In this document: positions 1 through 8,418 of the stretch, one piece after another
How positions within the stretch are numbered: position 1 is the first letter of the stretch
Layout: the number at the start of each line of letters is the position of its first letter
Origin: Acidimicrobiales bacterium
Lineage (GTDB): Bacteria > Actinomycetota > Acidimicrobiia > Acidimicrobiales > Aldehydirespiratoraceae
Assembly: GCA_029263175.1 (NCBI GenBank)
Contig: JAJCXZ010000067.1
Span: forward strand, 1-51,036
Direction: 5' to 3'
DNA: 51,036 nucleotides
Program-made: the position numbers and the translations under genes
Notes under the pieces: model-generated
What the model was told of the DNA's origin: nothing
What the model saw: the letters and a program-made list of their open reading frames with translations, nothing else
Database searches by the model: none

Positions 1-258
1 GACGATCCGAGCGTGCTCGCCGACATGGCCGCCGAGTTCGGGCTCCCGTCACCGGATGCAGAGCCCAGCCCGACGGTCCAGGCCGACTACGCCGTCGGCA
101 CGGCCAGAGGTGTCAGCGGTTCACCCCACTTCTGGATCAACGACCGCTACGACTTCTTCTGCCCGGCGCTCGATCTCGGCCGAGACGACGAGGGCAACCT
201 CACTGCCCAGTTCGACGCCGACGGTCTCGAGCAGTTCCTCGCCCGCATCGGTCAGTGA
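1..258 (+). CDS. DsbA-family (thioredoxin-fold) protein, C-terminal end, 5' truncated
   Basis: The reading frame is open from the first base of the window, so the gene begins upstream; only the last 85 residues are present. The segment GVSGSPHFWINDRYDFFCPAL carries the Gly-Val-x-Gly-(S/T)-Pro loop (cis-Pro strand) typical of DsbA/FrnE-like thioredoxin-fold oxidoreductases, followed by a short C-terminal helix. The N-terminal CxxC or Ser active site is outside the window, so redox activity cannot be judged. A disulfide oxidoreductase or a 2-hydroxychromene-2-carboxylate isomerase-like member of the same fold are both possible. The next gene is convergent. Confidence 0.7.
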   Translation, partial: DDPSVLADMAAEFGLPSPDAEPSPTVQADYAVGTARGVSGSPHFWINDRYDFFCPALDLGRDDEGNLTAQFDADGLEQFLARIGQ

Positions 259-296
259 ACGTCGCGGATGCGCGGAGACGTTGCCCAGCTCCTGAG

Positions 297-1550
297 CTAC
301 GCGCCCGCCAGCCCGTTGACGGTCGCCAGGAAGCGTTCGACCTCGGCACGCGAGTTGTAGTGGCTGGTTGACACCCGCACACAGCTATCGATGCCGAGCG
401 GCTCGAGCACACCGGCGGAGTAGTAGTCGGCCTTGCGAGCGTGGGTGCGTACGCCGTCGGCATTCAGCGCATCGACCGCCGATGGGCCATCGATTCCCTC
501 GATCGTGAACGAGATCATCCCCGACCGGTGCTCGCTCGTGTCGGGCCCGACCACCGTCACCGCATCAAGCTGTCCGAGCCCGAGCAGTCCCCCGGTCCCC
601 CACATCATGGCGTCGACCAGATCCTGCTCTTGACCACGAATCGCCGCGGCGGCCGCCTCGATCAGCTCCCGCGGCGAGCCGCCGGGAGAGACTTCGGCTC
701 CCAGCCACTCGAGATATCGCACCACTTCGGAGAAGGCGGCATAGGCCGACGTATCTCGAGTCCCGAGCTCCCACACGTTCTCCGGCGCACCGGCGAGCTG
801 GTCGTGCGGCACAGTCGCCAACCGATCCGATACCCACGCCACGCCGAAATTGTGGCGGGAGAACAGCTTGTAGCCGCTCACCACATAGCCGTCGATGTCG
901 TAGCGATCTATGTCGACTCGCCCGTGGGCGGCGTGCTGAATGCCGTCGACGATGATGAAGCACTCGGGCGCCACCCGACGGATCTCGGCCGCGATCGCTG
1001 CCACATCCACATGCATGCCGGTCACCGGACTCGCATGGATGATCGTGGCCACCGCCAGGTCGGGCGTGATTGCCGGCGCGTAGTGATCGACACCCACCAC
1101 TGTGGTCACCGGATCGAAGTCGACCTGCTCGTACGTCATCCCCGCAATCGGTGCCCACCGGCGACACGCCGAATAGGTCGCCGGGTGCTCGAGGTGACTC
1201 CCGATCACCGTTGATCCTCCCGACGCGAAAATCGCGTTGCGGATCAGTCGTCCGAGCAGTTCAGTGCCCGACTCGCCGATGAACACCTCACCGCTCGATG
1301 TGCCGAGCAGCAGCTTCATGTCGGCGCGACCCTGCTCGATGATCTCCATCATCGCCACCGAGGCCGCATTGGTGCGGCCCTGGTTGTCGGGGATCGCCAT
1401 CAACTCGGCTGTCCGCTCCACACATGCCTTCAGGGTGAGTGAACCTCCGGCATTCTCGAAAAACGCTCGGGGCCCCTGGAAGGGGCACGAGTCGACATGA
1501 TGGAAGCGGTCGCGGACAGCTTGAAGAAGCGCAGGATCGAAGCTCGGCAT
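297..1550 (-). CDS. Class V aminotransferase-fold PLP enzyme (cysteine desulfurase-like)
   Basis: A 417-residue fold-type I PLP enzyme. The cofactor-binding Asp and His lie in IIVDGIQHAAHG (D202, H206) and the Schiff-base lysine is K228 in VVSGYKLFSRHNFG; both motifs are typical of the cysteine desulfurase/isopenicillin-N-epimerase-like aminotransferase V family. I see no clear sulfur-accepting Cys loop near the C-terminus, so it need not be a desulfurase; kynureninase-like or epimerase-like chemistry is possible. The gene stands alone and diverges from the acyltransferase gene. An open frame from the other strand overlaps its first 54 bases, which is one reason I place the acyltransferase start further downstream. 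Confidence 0.75.
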   Translation of the reverse strand: MPSFDPALLQAVRDRFHHVDSCPFQGPRAFFENAGGSLTLKACVERTAELMAIPDNQGRTNAASVAMMEIIEQGRADMKLLLGTSSGEVFIGESGTELLGRLIRNAIFASGGSTVIGSHLEHPATYSACRRWAPIAGMTYEQVDFDPVTTVVGVDHYAPAITPDLAVATIIHASPVTGMHVDVAAIAAEIRRVAPECFIIVDGIQHAAHGRVDIDRYDIDGYVVSGYKLFSRHNFGVAWVSDRLATVPHDQLAGAPENVWELGTRDTSAYAAFSEVVRYLEWLGAEVSPGGSPRELIEAAAAAIRGQEQDLVDAMMWGTGGLLGLGQLDAVTVVGPDTSEHRSGMISFTIEGIDGPSAVDALNADGVRTHARKADYYSAGVLEPLGIDSCVRVSTSHYNSRAEVERFLATVNGLAGA

Positions 1551-1661
1551 CCGGTCATCCTGTCGGGGTCACGCGGTAGCCGCAACGACCGGCGCCCGCA
1601 GACGACCTTTACACTCGTGGACGACCGCATCCAAAGAGGGCATCGCATCCGTAGTACTGGC

Positions 1662-2666
1662 GTGGCCCATGGAACCCGACGTAGGCATGCGGCCCGACTG
1701 GCTGTCGCCGCGATGCTCTTCGTCATCGCCCCTGTCGCACTTGTACTGTCGCCGTTCATCGTTGCGGTGGCCGCGCTCGCCGACCTCGCCACGGATCGCT
1801 CACGGATGGCCAGAGGCCGGATCTCGGCGATGGCAATCAACTATCTGGTTCTCGAATGGATCGGCCTGCTCACCGCTTTCGGCCTGTGGATCGCCACCGG
1901 TTTCGGCCTGGCCACGCAACGGGGATGGTCCCAAGCTGCCCATGCCCGCATCCAGCGCTGGTGGGGCCACTCGCTCTTCACCGCAGCACAGCGATGGCTC
2001 CGACTCCGGATTCAGGTGGAGGGCCGCGCCGCCCTCGAAGGAGGCCAGGCAATCCTTGCGGCCCATCATGCGAGCTTCATCGATGCCCTCCTCCCGTCGG
2101 AACTCCTGCACCAGAACCCGCACGCACGCACCCGTCACGTGCTGAAGCGTGAACTCTCCTGGGATCCTTGTCTCGGCATCTTCGGTCATCGCCGGCCGAA
2201 CCACTTCATCGATCGACATCCGAAGTCGTCGGCGACCGAACTGACCAAACTCGAGCTGCTGGCCGCCACCTCGGACCCCGACGAGACCCTCGTCATCTTC
2301 CCCGAGGGCACGTTTCGGTCCGCCGTCGAACCCAACCGAATCATGGCGAAGCTCGCCCTCAGTGACCCGGACCGAGCGCGGCGCCTCGATCTCGACAACA
2401 CGCTGCCCCCGAGACCGGGCGGCCTTCTCGCGTTGATGCGTGGGGCACCCGAAGCCGACGTCATCTTTGTCGGCCATGTCGGCTTCGAACCGTTCGGCAC
2501 GGGGCGCGAGATCTTCGCGAACATCCCGTTTCAGAATCCGGTGACCTCCCGTATGTGGCGCGTGCCTCGCTCGATATTCGGCGAGGACCCTGCTGAACAA
2601 CTCATCGAGATCGACCGTCACTGGCAAGCCATGGACGACTGGATCGGCGTACAGAGCAGGAAGTGA
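1662..2666 (+). CDS. 1-acyl-glycerol-phosphate acyltransferase-like protein (PlsC family)
   Basis: This membrane acyltransferase would transfer an acyl group to lysophosphatidic acid or a related lipid at the inner membrane face. It shows the HX4D motif (AAHHASFIDALLP), the acceptor-binding FPEGTFRS motif, and two hydrophobic N-terminal segments (about residues 13-37 and 57-77). The frame stays open upstream to an ATG at 1497, but that region overlaps the divergent aminotransferase gene and is low-complexity and Arg-rich. I therefore prefer the GTG at 1662; an ATG at 1713 is another option. No good ribosome site helps decide. It stands alone, 81 bases before the fasciclin gene. Confidence 0.75.
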   Translation: MAHGTRRRHAARLAVAAMLFVIAPVALVLSPFIVAVAALADLATDRSRMARGRISAMAINYLVLEWIGLLTAFGLWIATGFGLATQRGWSQAAHARIQRWWGHSLFTAAQRWLRLRIQVEGRAALEGGQAILAAHHASFIDALLPSELLHQNPHARTRHVLKRELSWDPCLGIFGHRRPNHFIDRHPKSSATELTKLELLAATSDPDETLVIFPEGTFRSAVEPNRIMAKLALSDPDRARRLDLDNTLPPRPGGLLALMRGAPEADVIFVGHVGFEPFGTGREIFANIPFQNPVTSRMWRVPRSIFGEDPAEQLIEIDRHWQAMDDWIGVQSRK

Positions 2667-2747
2667 GCAAATCTCAGAATTTGTGCATCCATCGGTGGTC
2701 CCCACTGCGTAGCTCATTCAGACCTACCAACACTGGAGATACCCCCA

Positions 2748-3320
2748 ATGGAATCACGAATGATCAGAGTGCTCGCCGCTCTCCTTGCCCTTTCTCTCAT
2801 CGCCGCAGCATGTGGCGACGACGACCCGATCGAATCCTCAACGGCAGCTGCTGCTGACACCGCTGAAGACGATGTGGCTGAAGACGCCATGGACGAGCCC
2901 GGCACCATCGTCGACGTCGCCGTAGCCAACGGCAGCTTCACCACCCTCGTCGCCGCCGTCCAGGCCGCAGGCCTCGTCGAAACCCTTTCCGGCGACGGAC
3001 CGTTCACCGTCTTCGCCCCCACCGACGACGCCTTCGCAGCCCTCCTCGACGACCTCGGCATCACCGCCGAGGAACTCCTCGCCGACACCGACCTGCTCAC
3101 CGCCGTCCTCACCTACCACGTCATCGCCGGCGAAGTACCCGCCAGCACCGTCGTGACCATGGACGGACAAAGCGCAGCAACCGTCAACGGCGCCGAAGTC
3201 ACCATCACCGTCAACGGCGACGCCGTCCAGGTGAACGACGCCAACGTCATCATCGTCGACGTCGCCGCCTCCAACGGCATCATCCACGTCATCGACTCGG
3301 TCCTCCTGCCGCCGAGCTGA
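2748..3320 (+). CDS. Fasciclin (FAS1) domain lipoprotein
   Basis: A 190-residue secreted lipoprotein. The N-terminus has a lipoprotein signal with lipobox LIAAAC (Cys at about residue 23), then an acidic linker, then a single FAS1 domain from about residue 55 to the end with both conserved boxes: [13 protein letters not shown] (H1) and [13 protein letters not shown] (H2). FAS1 domains act in adhesion or cell-surface interactions. A GGAG at 2735-2738 sits 9 bases before the ATG and fixes the start. It is followed by a strong hairpin terminator and then an ECF sigma/RskA pair. This is the arrangement expected from the mycobacterial SigK-RskA system, which controls the FAS1 proteins MPT70 and MPT83. 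Confidence 0.9.
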   Translation: MESRMIRVLAALLALSLIAAACGDDDPIESSTAAAADTAEDDVAEDAMDEPGTIVDVAVANGSFTTLVAAVQAAGLVETLSGDGPFTVFAPTDDAFAALLDDLGITAEELLADTDLLTAVLTYHVIAGEVPASTVVTMDGQSAATVNGAEVTITVNGDAVQVNDANVIIVDVAASNGIIHVIDSVLLPPS

Positions 3321-3330
3321 TCGACCCCGC

Positions 3331-3366
3331 CGGGCCGAAGCTGGACCCTCCACCAGCTTCGGCCCG
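3331..3366 (+). terminator. Hairpin terminator after the fasciclin gene
   Basis: Perfect 14-bp inverted repeat (arms 3331-3344 and 3353-3366) with an 8-base loop, starting 10 bases after the fasciclin stop codon. No T-tract follows, as is usual in high-GC actinobacteria. It separates the fasciclin transcript from the sigma-factor gene. Confidence 0.8.
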
Positions 3367-3392
3367 GTAGCGGCCTACCCCGGACCGGATCC

Positions 3393-4001
3393 ATGACTGC
3401 GTGCGCCCTCGCCCCCTACGTCGCCGAGATGCCGACACAGCAGTACCCTCGTCTCGTGCCAACGGCAGAGACTCCGCTTACCGACGAGGTAGCAACACGG
3501 TTCGCCGACGGTGACAACATGGCGCTTCGTGAGGCGTACGACGCCCACGGTTCGCTCGTGTATTCGATCTGCCTTCGGAGCCTCCCAGAGGATCGGGCCA
3601 AGGACGTGACCCAGGAAGTCTTCGTCAGCGCCTGGAGAGCACGAGAGCGGTTCGATCCATCTCGAGGAAGCCTTGCCGGTTGGCTGGTTGGCATCACCAA
3701 GAACCGGATCATCGACAACGTCCGATCCGAGCAGCGCCACGCCAGCCGCCGATCCGAAGTCGAAGCGGCCGACCGACCGGTCGAGCCCGAGGTCGAGCGG
3801 ATCGCCGATCAGATGTTGGTGGCCGCCGCCCTGGAGACGGTTCCGGAGCGGAGCCGCAAGGTGATCAAGTTGGCCTACTTCGAAGGCCTCACCCACCCTG
3901 AAATTGCCCAGAGAACCGGTATGGCGCTGGGCACAGTCAAGAGCGACATTCGACGAGGGCTCGAGAAGGTCCGACGGCACATGGAGACGTCACATGTCTG
4001 A
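3393..4001 (+). CDS. ECF-type RNA polymerase sigma factor, SigK-like
   Basis: A sigma-70 family factor of up to 202 residues with region 2 (core binding and -10 recognition; AKDVTQEVFVSAWRARERFD, then GSLAGWLVGITKNRIID) and region 4 (-35 recognition; LTHPEIAQRTGMALGTVKSDIRRGLEKVR). Start choice is uncertain: ATG 3393, ATG 3429 and GTG 3456 are all in frame with weak ribosome sites. The later ones give 190 or 181 residues, closer to typical SigK length. Its end overlaps the next gene by 8 bases (ATGTCTGA), so sigma and anti-sigma are translationally coupled. The upstream fasciclin gene is its likely target by analogy with mycobacterial SigK. Confidence 0.88.
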   Translation: MTACALAPYVAEMPTQQYPRLVPTAETPLTDEVATRFADGDNMALREAYDAHGSLVYSICLRSLPEDRAKDVTQEVFVSAWRARERFDPSRGSLAGWLVGITKNRIIDNVRSEQRHASRRSEVEAADRPVEPEVERIADQMLVAAALETVPERSRKVIKLAYFEGLTHPEIAQRTGMALGTVKSDIRRGLEKVRRHMETSHV

Positions 4002-4665
4002 CGAGCTGACTCCCCACGGAGCCGCTGGATCCATTTCTGAACTCGAGGCGCGGCTTCGAGAGATGACCGCGGATGACCAGGTCCTGACCGTTCCTCCCGC
4101 AGATCTCTGGTCCGTAATCGAGGCCGAAGTCTTCGGCTCCTCGCGAACATCCGATGACGCACCTCTCGCCACCGTGGTTGATCTCGCCGATCGCCGTCGG
4201 CGCCGAACCATGGTGACCCTGGCCTCCGCCGCGGCCGCGGTGGTTGCCGTCGTCGGCATCATGGCCGTCACCGGGAGCGACTCACTGGGACCTGAAGTGG
4301 CCGTGGCCAACCTCGACTACGACCCTGCCGCCTTCGATGTGCTCGGCGCCGACGCCGACGCGGTCGTGTCGCTGCACGATGCCGACGGCACTTTCCGCTT
4401 GTCCGTTGACGAAAGCGAGCTGCCTGACGTCGACGCCGAAACTGCCGATCTGGAGCTATGGCTCATCCAACCCGATGCCGACGGTAATCCGGCAGATCTG
4501 GTATCGCTTGGACGCATCGACCCGTCGGCACCCGGCACCTTCGATGTTCCGGATGGCTTCGATCCAGAAGTGTTCTTCGTCGTCGACATCAGCGTTGAAC
4601 CCCGAGATGGAAACGCCGCTCATTCAGGCCGGTCGATCCTTCGCGGAGCCCTGACCAAGGCCTGA
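3994..4665 (+). CDS. RskA-type membrane anti-sigma factor
   Basis: A 223-residue single-pass membrane protein. An N-terminal cytoplasmic part (about 1-70, with acidic and Trp-containing helices, for example ADLWSVIEAEVFG) would bind the sigma factor. One transmembrane segment follows an Arg cluster (about residues 71-92). The extracytoplasmic C-terminal half resembles the anti-sigma-K domain (LELWLIQPDADGNPADLVSLGRI, then a strand-rich end). No zinc HxxxCxxC motif is present, as in RskA. I chose the ATG at 3994, which overlaps the sigma stop by 8 bases. Family knowledge says such proteins are inactivated by regulated proteolysis; the trigger here is unknown. Confidence 0.85.
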   Translation: MSDELTPHGAAGSISELEARLREMTADDQVLTVPPADLWSVIEAEVFGSSRTSDDAPLATVVDLADRRRRRTMVTLASAAAAVVAVVGIMAVTGSDSLGPEVAVANLDYDPAAFDVLGADADAVVSLHDADGTFRLSVDESELPDVDAETADLELWLIQPDADGNPADLVSLGRIDPSAPGTFDVPDGFDPEVFFVVDISVEPRDGNAAHSGRSILRGALTKA

Positions 4666-4681
4666 CCCTGGTCGTCGCGCA

Positions 4682-4951
4682 TCAGCGCAACTCGTCCTGG
4701 CAGTCCGCGGCACGCAGGCTGTGCTCGAGGTACGCGGCCCGGTCGGCATCAGAGAGTTCGTCGAGTCGGTCCTCCTCTGAGATCGACACCCGGTTGAACC
4801 ACGCGATGTGCTCGGTCGTGCAGTCGAAGTCGCTACACCCGCACGTTGCGTCGGCGTGCTGCTCGGCCTCCTCGAGCACCGAACCGCCACTGTCGCCACC
4901 ACAACTCGCCGCAAGGAACGCCGTTGCCACTATTGCCGCCTTGAATCTCAT
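4682..4951 (-). CDS. Small Cys-rich lipoprotein, unknown function
   Basis: An 89-residue protein with a lipoprotein signal peptide ending in lipobox LAASC (Cys17), followed by a Gly/Ser stretch and an acidic helical region. Besides the lipidated Cys there are four more cysteines (CGCSDFDC and one near the C-terminus), suggesting disulfides or metal binding outside the membrane. I do not recognise a family. It is convergent with the anti-sigma gene (16-base gap) and lies 81 bases downstream of trmL on the same strand. Confidence 0.65.
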   Translation of the reverse strand: MRFKAAIVATAFLAASCGGDSGGSVLEEAEQHADATCGCSDFDCTTEHIAWFNRVSISEEDRLDELSDADRAAYLEHSLRAADCQDELR

Positions 4952-5032
4952 GAACTCGACGGTAGAACTCAGCCGATGGCCAACCCGCCATGCCCCGCCG
5001 CAAACCCATTGCCTCGTGAGCAGCCGGCTGAC

Positions 5033-5545
5033 CTAGGAATCGAAGTCGGCGGTGAGCAGAGTCTCGCTGGTGAGCCCGTCGCTGTTTGGCCCAGCACCCT
5101 CGAACCCTCGTTGCCGCCACGCCTCGTAGACCACGATCGATACGGCATTGGCCAGATTGATGCTGCGATTGCCGGGACGCATCGGGATCGTCAGCATCTG
5201 CCCGGGAGGGATCGCCACCGTCGCCTCGTCGGTGAGGCCGGCACGTTCCGCACCGAAGACCAAGACATCGTCATCGTCGAACTCGACATCGACGTACGAC
5301 GTCGGTGATCGTGAGGAAAATCCGAACCATCGGCCGGGCAGGGCCGCTTGCGCCTCCGCAAGCGATGCGTGGACCGTCATCGACGCAGCCTCGTGGTAGT
5401 CGAGGCCACCCCGGCGCATGCGCGCGTCATCCAACACGAAGCCCAGTGGCTCGACGAGGTGCAGTGCGGCTCCCGTGTTCGCGCAGAGCCGAACGATGGC
5501 GCCCGTGTTGGGGGCGATCTCGGGATGAACGAGCAGCACATGCAC
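5033..5545 (-). CDS. trmL: tRNA (cytidine/uridine-34 2'-O)-methyltransferase
   Basis: A SpoU/TrmD-fold (SPOUT) methyltransferase that would methylate the ribose of wobble base 34 in certain leucine tRNAs using S-adenosylmethionine. Motifs are clear: PEIAPNTGAIVRLCANTG near the N-terminus (motif 1), VLVFGAERAGL (motif 2), and IPMRPGNRSINLANAVSIVVYEAW (motif 3, split here only for reading) forming the knot. The open frame extends upstream, but GTG at 5545 gives MHVLLVHPEIAPNTG, the normal TrmL start, and a 170-residue protein of typical length. It diverges from the alkylation-repair gene across 49 bases. Confidence 0.88.
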   Translation of the reverse strand: MHVLLVHPEIAPNTGAIVRLCANTGAALHLVEPLGFVLDDARMRRGGLDYHEAASMTVHASLAEAQAALPGRWFGFSSRSPTSYVDVEFDDDDVLVFGAERAGLTDEATVAIPPGQMLTIPMRPGNRSINLANAVSIVVYEAWRQRGFEGAGPNSDGLTSETLLTADFDS

Positions 5546-5594
5546 GCCGCGACCGTACCCAACCACGGCGCCGAAGGGTGAGTAGCTTGCCCTC

Positions 5595-6695
5595 ATGGCC
5601 GAGCTGCTGAAGAACCATTTCGACGAACCCCTGGTCGAGCTCTTCGCCACAGCAGCCCGCGCCACATACCCCGATTTCGACCGTGATTCTTTCACGCGCC
5701 GCACGTTGACCGCCTTCCCCGATCTCGAACTGAAGGATCGGATCAACCTGCTCGCCGATGCCCTTCGAGAGGGACTCCCGCAGGACTACCCCACCGCAGT
5801 TGGCCACGTGGTCGAGATGGCGCCGGAGATCCGCGGCCCATCCGGCATGGAGGGTTGGCCCTTGTGTTCGGTCGTCGAGCGCCACGGTGTGGACCACCCC
5901 ACCGACTCGCTCGCGGCAATGGAGCAGCTGACCCAGCACTTCTCGTGCGAGTTCGCCATTCGTCCCTTCCTCGAGCACCACCTGGATCAGACGCTCGCTG
6001 CCTGCCGGCGCTGGCTCACCCATCCCGAAGCGACGGTGCGCCGACTTCCGTCCGAGGGCACCCGCCCATACCTGCCGTGGGGGCCGAAGGTGAAATCGCT
6101 GATCGACGATCCCGAAATCGGGATCGCGCTCATCACCGAACTGCGCCATGACGTCGACGAGGTGGTCCGCCGCTCCGTCGCCAACCATCTCAATGACATC
6201 GCCCGCAACCATGGCGACCGGGTCGCCAAGATCGCCGCGGCCTGGGCGGCAGAGGCCGAGACCGATCCACAGATGATTCGCCACTCGCTGCGCGGTCTCG
6301 TCAAGAAGGGTCACCCCGGGGCCATGGCAGCGCTCGGCTTCACCACGAAAGCCGAAGTGGAGATCGCTGAGTTCTCCGTTTCGCCCGGTGAAATCTGCCT
6401 CGGAGAGACCGTCGATCTCACCGCCACCGTGACGTCGACCGCATCAACGGCTCAACGTCTCATCGTCGACTTCGTCATCCATCACGTGAACGCCAACGGT
6501 GCCACATCTCCAAAGGTCTTCAAGTGGACCACGATCGAGCTCGCCCCGGCGGAGACCGTGACCCTGAGCAAGCGCCGCAAGATCGCCACCGCATCGACGC
6601 GCCGCTACAACGCGGGCATCCACCAGGTCGATCTCCAGATCGCCGGCCAACCCCACGCCGAGTCGGCCTTCACCCTGACCAACAGCAGTTCCTAA
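5595..6695 (+). CDS. AlkC-like DNA alkylation repair glycosylase with C-terminal Ig-like domain
   Basis: A 366-residue protein. Residues 1-250 form an all-helical HEAT-like repeat array with the family hallmark VRRSVANHLNDIARNHGDRV; AlkC/AlkD-type enzymes excise 3-methyladenine and other alkylated bases. Residues about 255-366 are strand-rich and read as an Ig-like domain (VSPGEICLGETVDLTATV, and IHHVNANG before a series of strands). That layout is described for AlkC, where the Ig-like domain contacts the DNA. It is a single gene; its stop codon lies inside the bidirectional terminator hairpin shared with terC. Identity as AlkC rather than a related HEAT protein is an inference from length and domain order. 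Confidence 0.8.
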   Translation: MAELLKNHFDEPLVELFATAARATYPDFDRDSFTRRTLTAFPDLELKDRINLLADALREGLPQDYPTAVGHVVEMAPEIRGPSGMEGWPLCSVVERHGVDHPTDSLAAMEQLTQHFSCEFAIRPFLEHHLDQTLAACRRWLTHPEATVRRLPSEGTRPYLPWGPKVKSLIDDPEIGIALITELRHDVDEVVRRSVANHLNDIARNHGDRVAKIAAAWAAEAETDPQMIRHSLRGLVKKGHPGAMAALGFTTKAEVEIAEFSVSPGEICLGETVDLTATVTSTASTAQRLIVDFVIHHVNANGATSPKVFKWTTIELAPAETVTLSKRRKIATASTRRYNAGIHQVDLQIAGQPHAESAFTLTNSSS

Positions 6696-6728
6696 CGCAC
6701 ACTGGGGTCTGTCCCCAGTGTGCGTTAG
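6692..6728. terminator. Bidirectional terminator with both stop codons in the stem
   Basis: Perfect 16-bp inverted repeat (arms 6692-6707 and 6713-6728) with loop TCTGT. The TAA of the alkC-like gene (6693-6695) and the TAA of terC on the other strand (6725-6727) lie symmetrically inside the two arms. The core GGGGTCTGTCCCC resembles the hairpin at 26658-26694. Confidence 0.85.
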
Positions 6729-7693
6729 AGGCGGGCTTCCTGGCGGGTGCGGCGTTCGCTGAAGACGATGGCGGCAACCATGATCGCGAGGATGACGCCA
6801 AGGGACACGTAGGTGTCGAGGTGGTACCACTCGCTCGCCGCCATCTTGAGGCCGACGAACACGAGAATCCCGCCGAGGGCGTGGGACAGGTAGTGGAAGC
6901 GTTGCCGGGCGTCGGCGAGCAGGAAGTACATCGCGCGGAGACCGAGGATGGCGAAGGCATTCGATGCGAAGACCAGGTAGGGCTCATTGGAGACGGCGAG
7001 CACAGCCGGCACGGAGTCGACCGCGAAGATCACATCGGTCACTTCCACAACCACCAGCGCGGCCAGGAGCGGTGTGGCCATACGTACACCGCCCCGAACC
7101 GTCAGGAACTTGTGCCCGTCGTATTCATCACTCACGGGCATGATTCGCTTCAGCAGACTGAGCCCGGTCGCAGCCTCGTTCTCACCCTCGTCCTCACGGT
7201 GGCGGATGACGCGGAGACCCGTGACGACCAGGAAGACCCCGAACCCGACCAGCACGATCGAGAACCGTTCGATCAATGCCGACCCGATCAGGATGAACAC
7301 GAGGCGCAGCGTGAGCGCACCGAAGATGCCCCAGAACAACACCCGGTGCTGATAGCGCACCGGCACGGCCATCGTGGAGAAGAGGATCGACCAGACGAAG
7401 ACATTGTCGACACTGAGCGATTTCTCGATCAGGTAGCCCGAGATGTATTCGCCGAACGCGGCACCGCCGAAGCCGATCAGGATCACGACCCCGAAGATCA
7501 GCCCGCACGCCACCCAAGCCGCGGACTCGAGCGCCGCACTCCGGGCCGTCGGCTCGTGGTCATCACGATGCCGATAAAGATCGACGGCAAGCATGGCGAC
7601 AACCGCAACGGCCAGGCCGATCCACCATCGTGTGCCGACATCCAGGTCGACGAAGTTCTCGCGCGACGACTCCGCCGCCGGGACGCCGATCAC
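6725..7693 (-). CDS. TerC-family integral membrane protein
   Basis: A 322-residue polytopic membrane protein with about eight or nine hydrophobic segments. The two TerC metal-site motifs are present: SLSVDNVFVW and EVTDVIFAVDSVPA, both with acidic residues in the membrane. TerC/Alx proteins are linked to metal (Mn/Ca) export and membrane-protein metalation; many are misnamed tellurite resistance proteins. The GTG at 7693 overlaps the upstream GATase stop by four bases (GTGA), which fixes the start and couples it to the catabolic operon. A manganese or iron role beside a metal-dependent extradiol dioxygenase is conceivable but unproven. Confidence 0.85.
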   Translation of the reverse strand: MIGVPAAESSRENFVDLDVGTRWWIGLAVAVVAMLAVDLYRHRDDHEPTARSAALESAAWVACGLIFGVVILIGFGGAAFGEYISGYLIEKSLSVDNVFVWSILFSTMAVPVRYQHRVLFWGIFGALTLRLVFILIGSALIERFSIVLVGFGVFLVVTGLRVIRHREDEGENEAATGLSLLKRIMPVSDEYDGHKFLTVRGGVRMATPLLAALVVVEVTDVIFAVDSVPAVLAVSNEPYLVFASNAFAILGLRAMYFLLADARQRFHYLSHALGGILVFVGLKMAASEWYHLDTYVSLGVILAIMVAAIVFSERRTRQEARL

Positions 7694-8418
7694 GACGGAA
7701 CGGCAACGACCTCGTCGAGGAACCAGTCGACAAGCGCATGGCACTGCTTCTTGTTGCGCTCTTCGTGGAAGTGACCCTCGGCGACCATGTCGGCACGCTC
7801 GACCCCCCACTCGGCGAGGTACTCATCAGTGGCACCCTCGAGGAAGCCGGCCAGGTGCGGCACGTCGACTTCGGGATGGAACTGGGTTCCCACCGTGCGA
7901 CCCATGCGAAACAGCTGGGTGGCGTTGTCGGTGACCGCCAGGATCTCCGCCTCCGCCGGCGGATGGAAACGGTCGTGGTGCCATTCGAGCCATGGACCGG
8001 GGCCGACCGGGTTCTCGCGTCCGCCCACGGCCGACAACTCGTACCAGCCGATCTCGGTGACGGGAGCTGATTCGACAGAGCCGCCGAGTGCATCGGCGAG
8101 CAACTGACCACCGAAGCACACACCGAGCATCGGGATATCGGCCTCGTGGGCCTCACGCAGCAGTTCGAGCTCATCATGGATCCACGATGCGATCTCGTCT
8201 TTGTTGGTGAGCGACCGAACGGAGCCCATCGGAACGATCACGTCGTAATCGCGCCAGTTCTGCGGCCACGGCTGCGCGACGTCGGGTTGGCCGTACTCGA
8301 GCGTGATGACGTGCGTGTCGACCGCGTAGCCGCGCTTGCGTAGTGCCATCTCCACCTGGCCGCCGACGCCATCGGGTTCATGGGCGAGCACGAGTGCTCG
8401 GGGTTGGTGCTCGGTCAC
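7690..8418 (-). CDS. Class I glutamine amidotransferase-like hydrolase
   Basis: A 242-residue stand-alone GATase domain with an intact Cys-His-Glu triad: C101 in MLGVCFGGQLLADALGG, H181 and E183 in QFHPEVD. With no synthetase domain fused, it may hydrolyse gamma-glutamyl amides, like PuuD or the AtdA2/TdnT proteins of aniline pathways, rather than feed ammonia to a synthase. That reading gains weight from the GS-like ligase at 26739, since the two functions are normally paired. It overlaps the dioxygenase gene by four bases (ATGA) and terC by four (GTGA), so it sits in the middle of a coupled minus-strand operon. Confidence 0.85.
   Translation of the reverse strand: MTEHQPRALVLAHEPDGVGGQVEMALRKRGYAVDTHVITLEYGQPDVAQPWPQNWRDYDVIVPMGSVRSLTNKDEIASWIHDELELLREAHEADIPMLGVCFGGQLLADALGGSVESAPVTEIGWYELSAVGGRENPVGPGPWLEWHHDRFHPPAEAEILAVTDNATQLFRMGRTVGTQFHPEVDVPHLAGFLEGATDEYLAEWGVERADMVAEGHFHEERNKKQCHALVDWFLDEVVAVPS

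Noticed and set aside
1497-1661. N-terminal extension of the acyltransferase to ATG 1497
   Set aside because: It would overlap the divergent aminotransferase gene and adds an Arg-rich segment unlike the family; GTG 1662 is more plausible.
2668-2747. SigK-type promoter before the fasciclin gene
   Set aside because: A CCATCG-like -35 candidate is present near 2689, but no matching -10 sequence at proper spacing; nearby short inverted repeat (CAAAT/ATTTG) is too short to mean much.
6524-7774. 416-codon plus-strand open frame across the terC region
   Set aside because: It is antisense to terC, has Asp/His/Arg-rich composition without motifs, and runs through the terminator hairpin. The minus-strand frame has clear TerC motifs.
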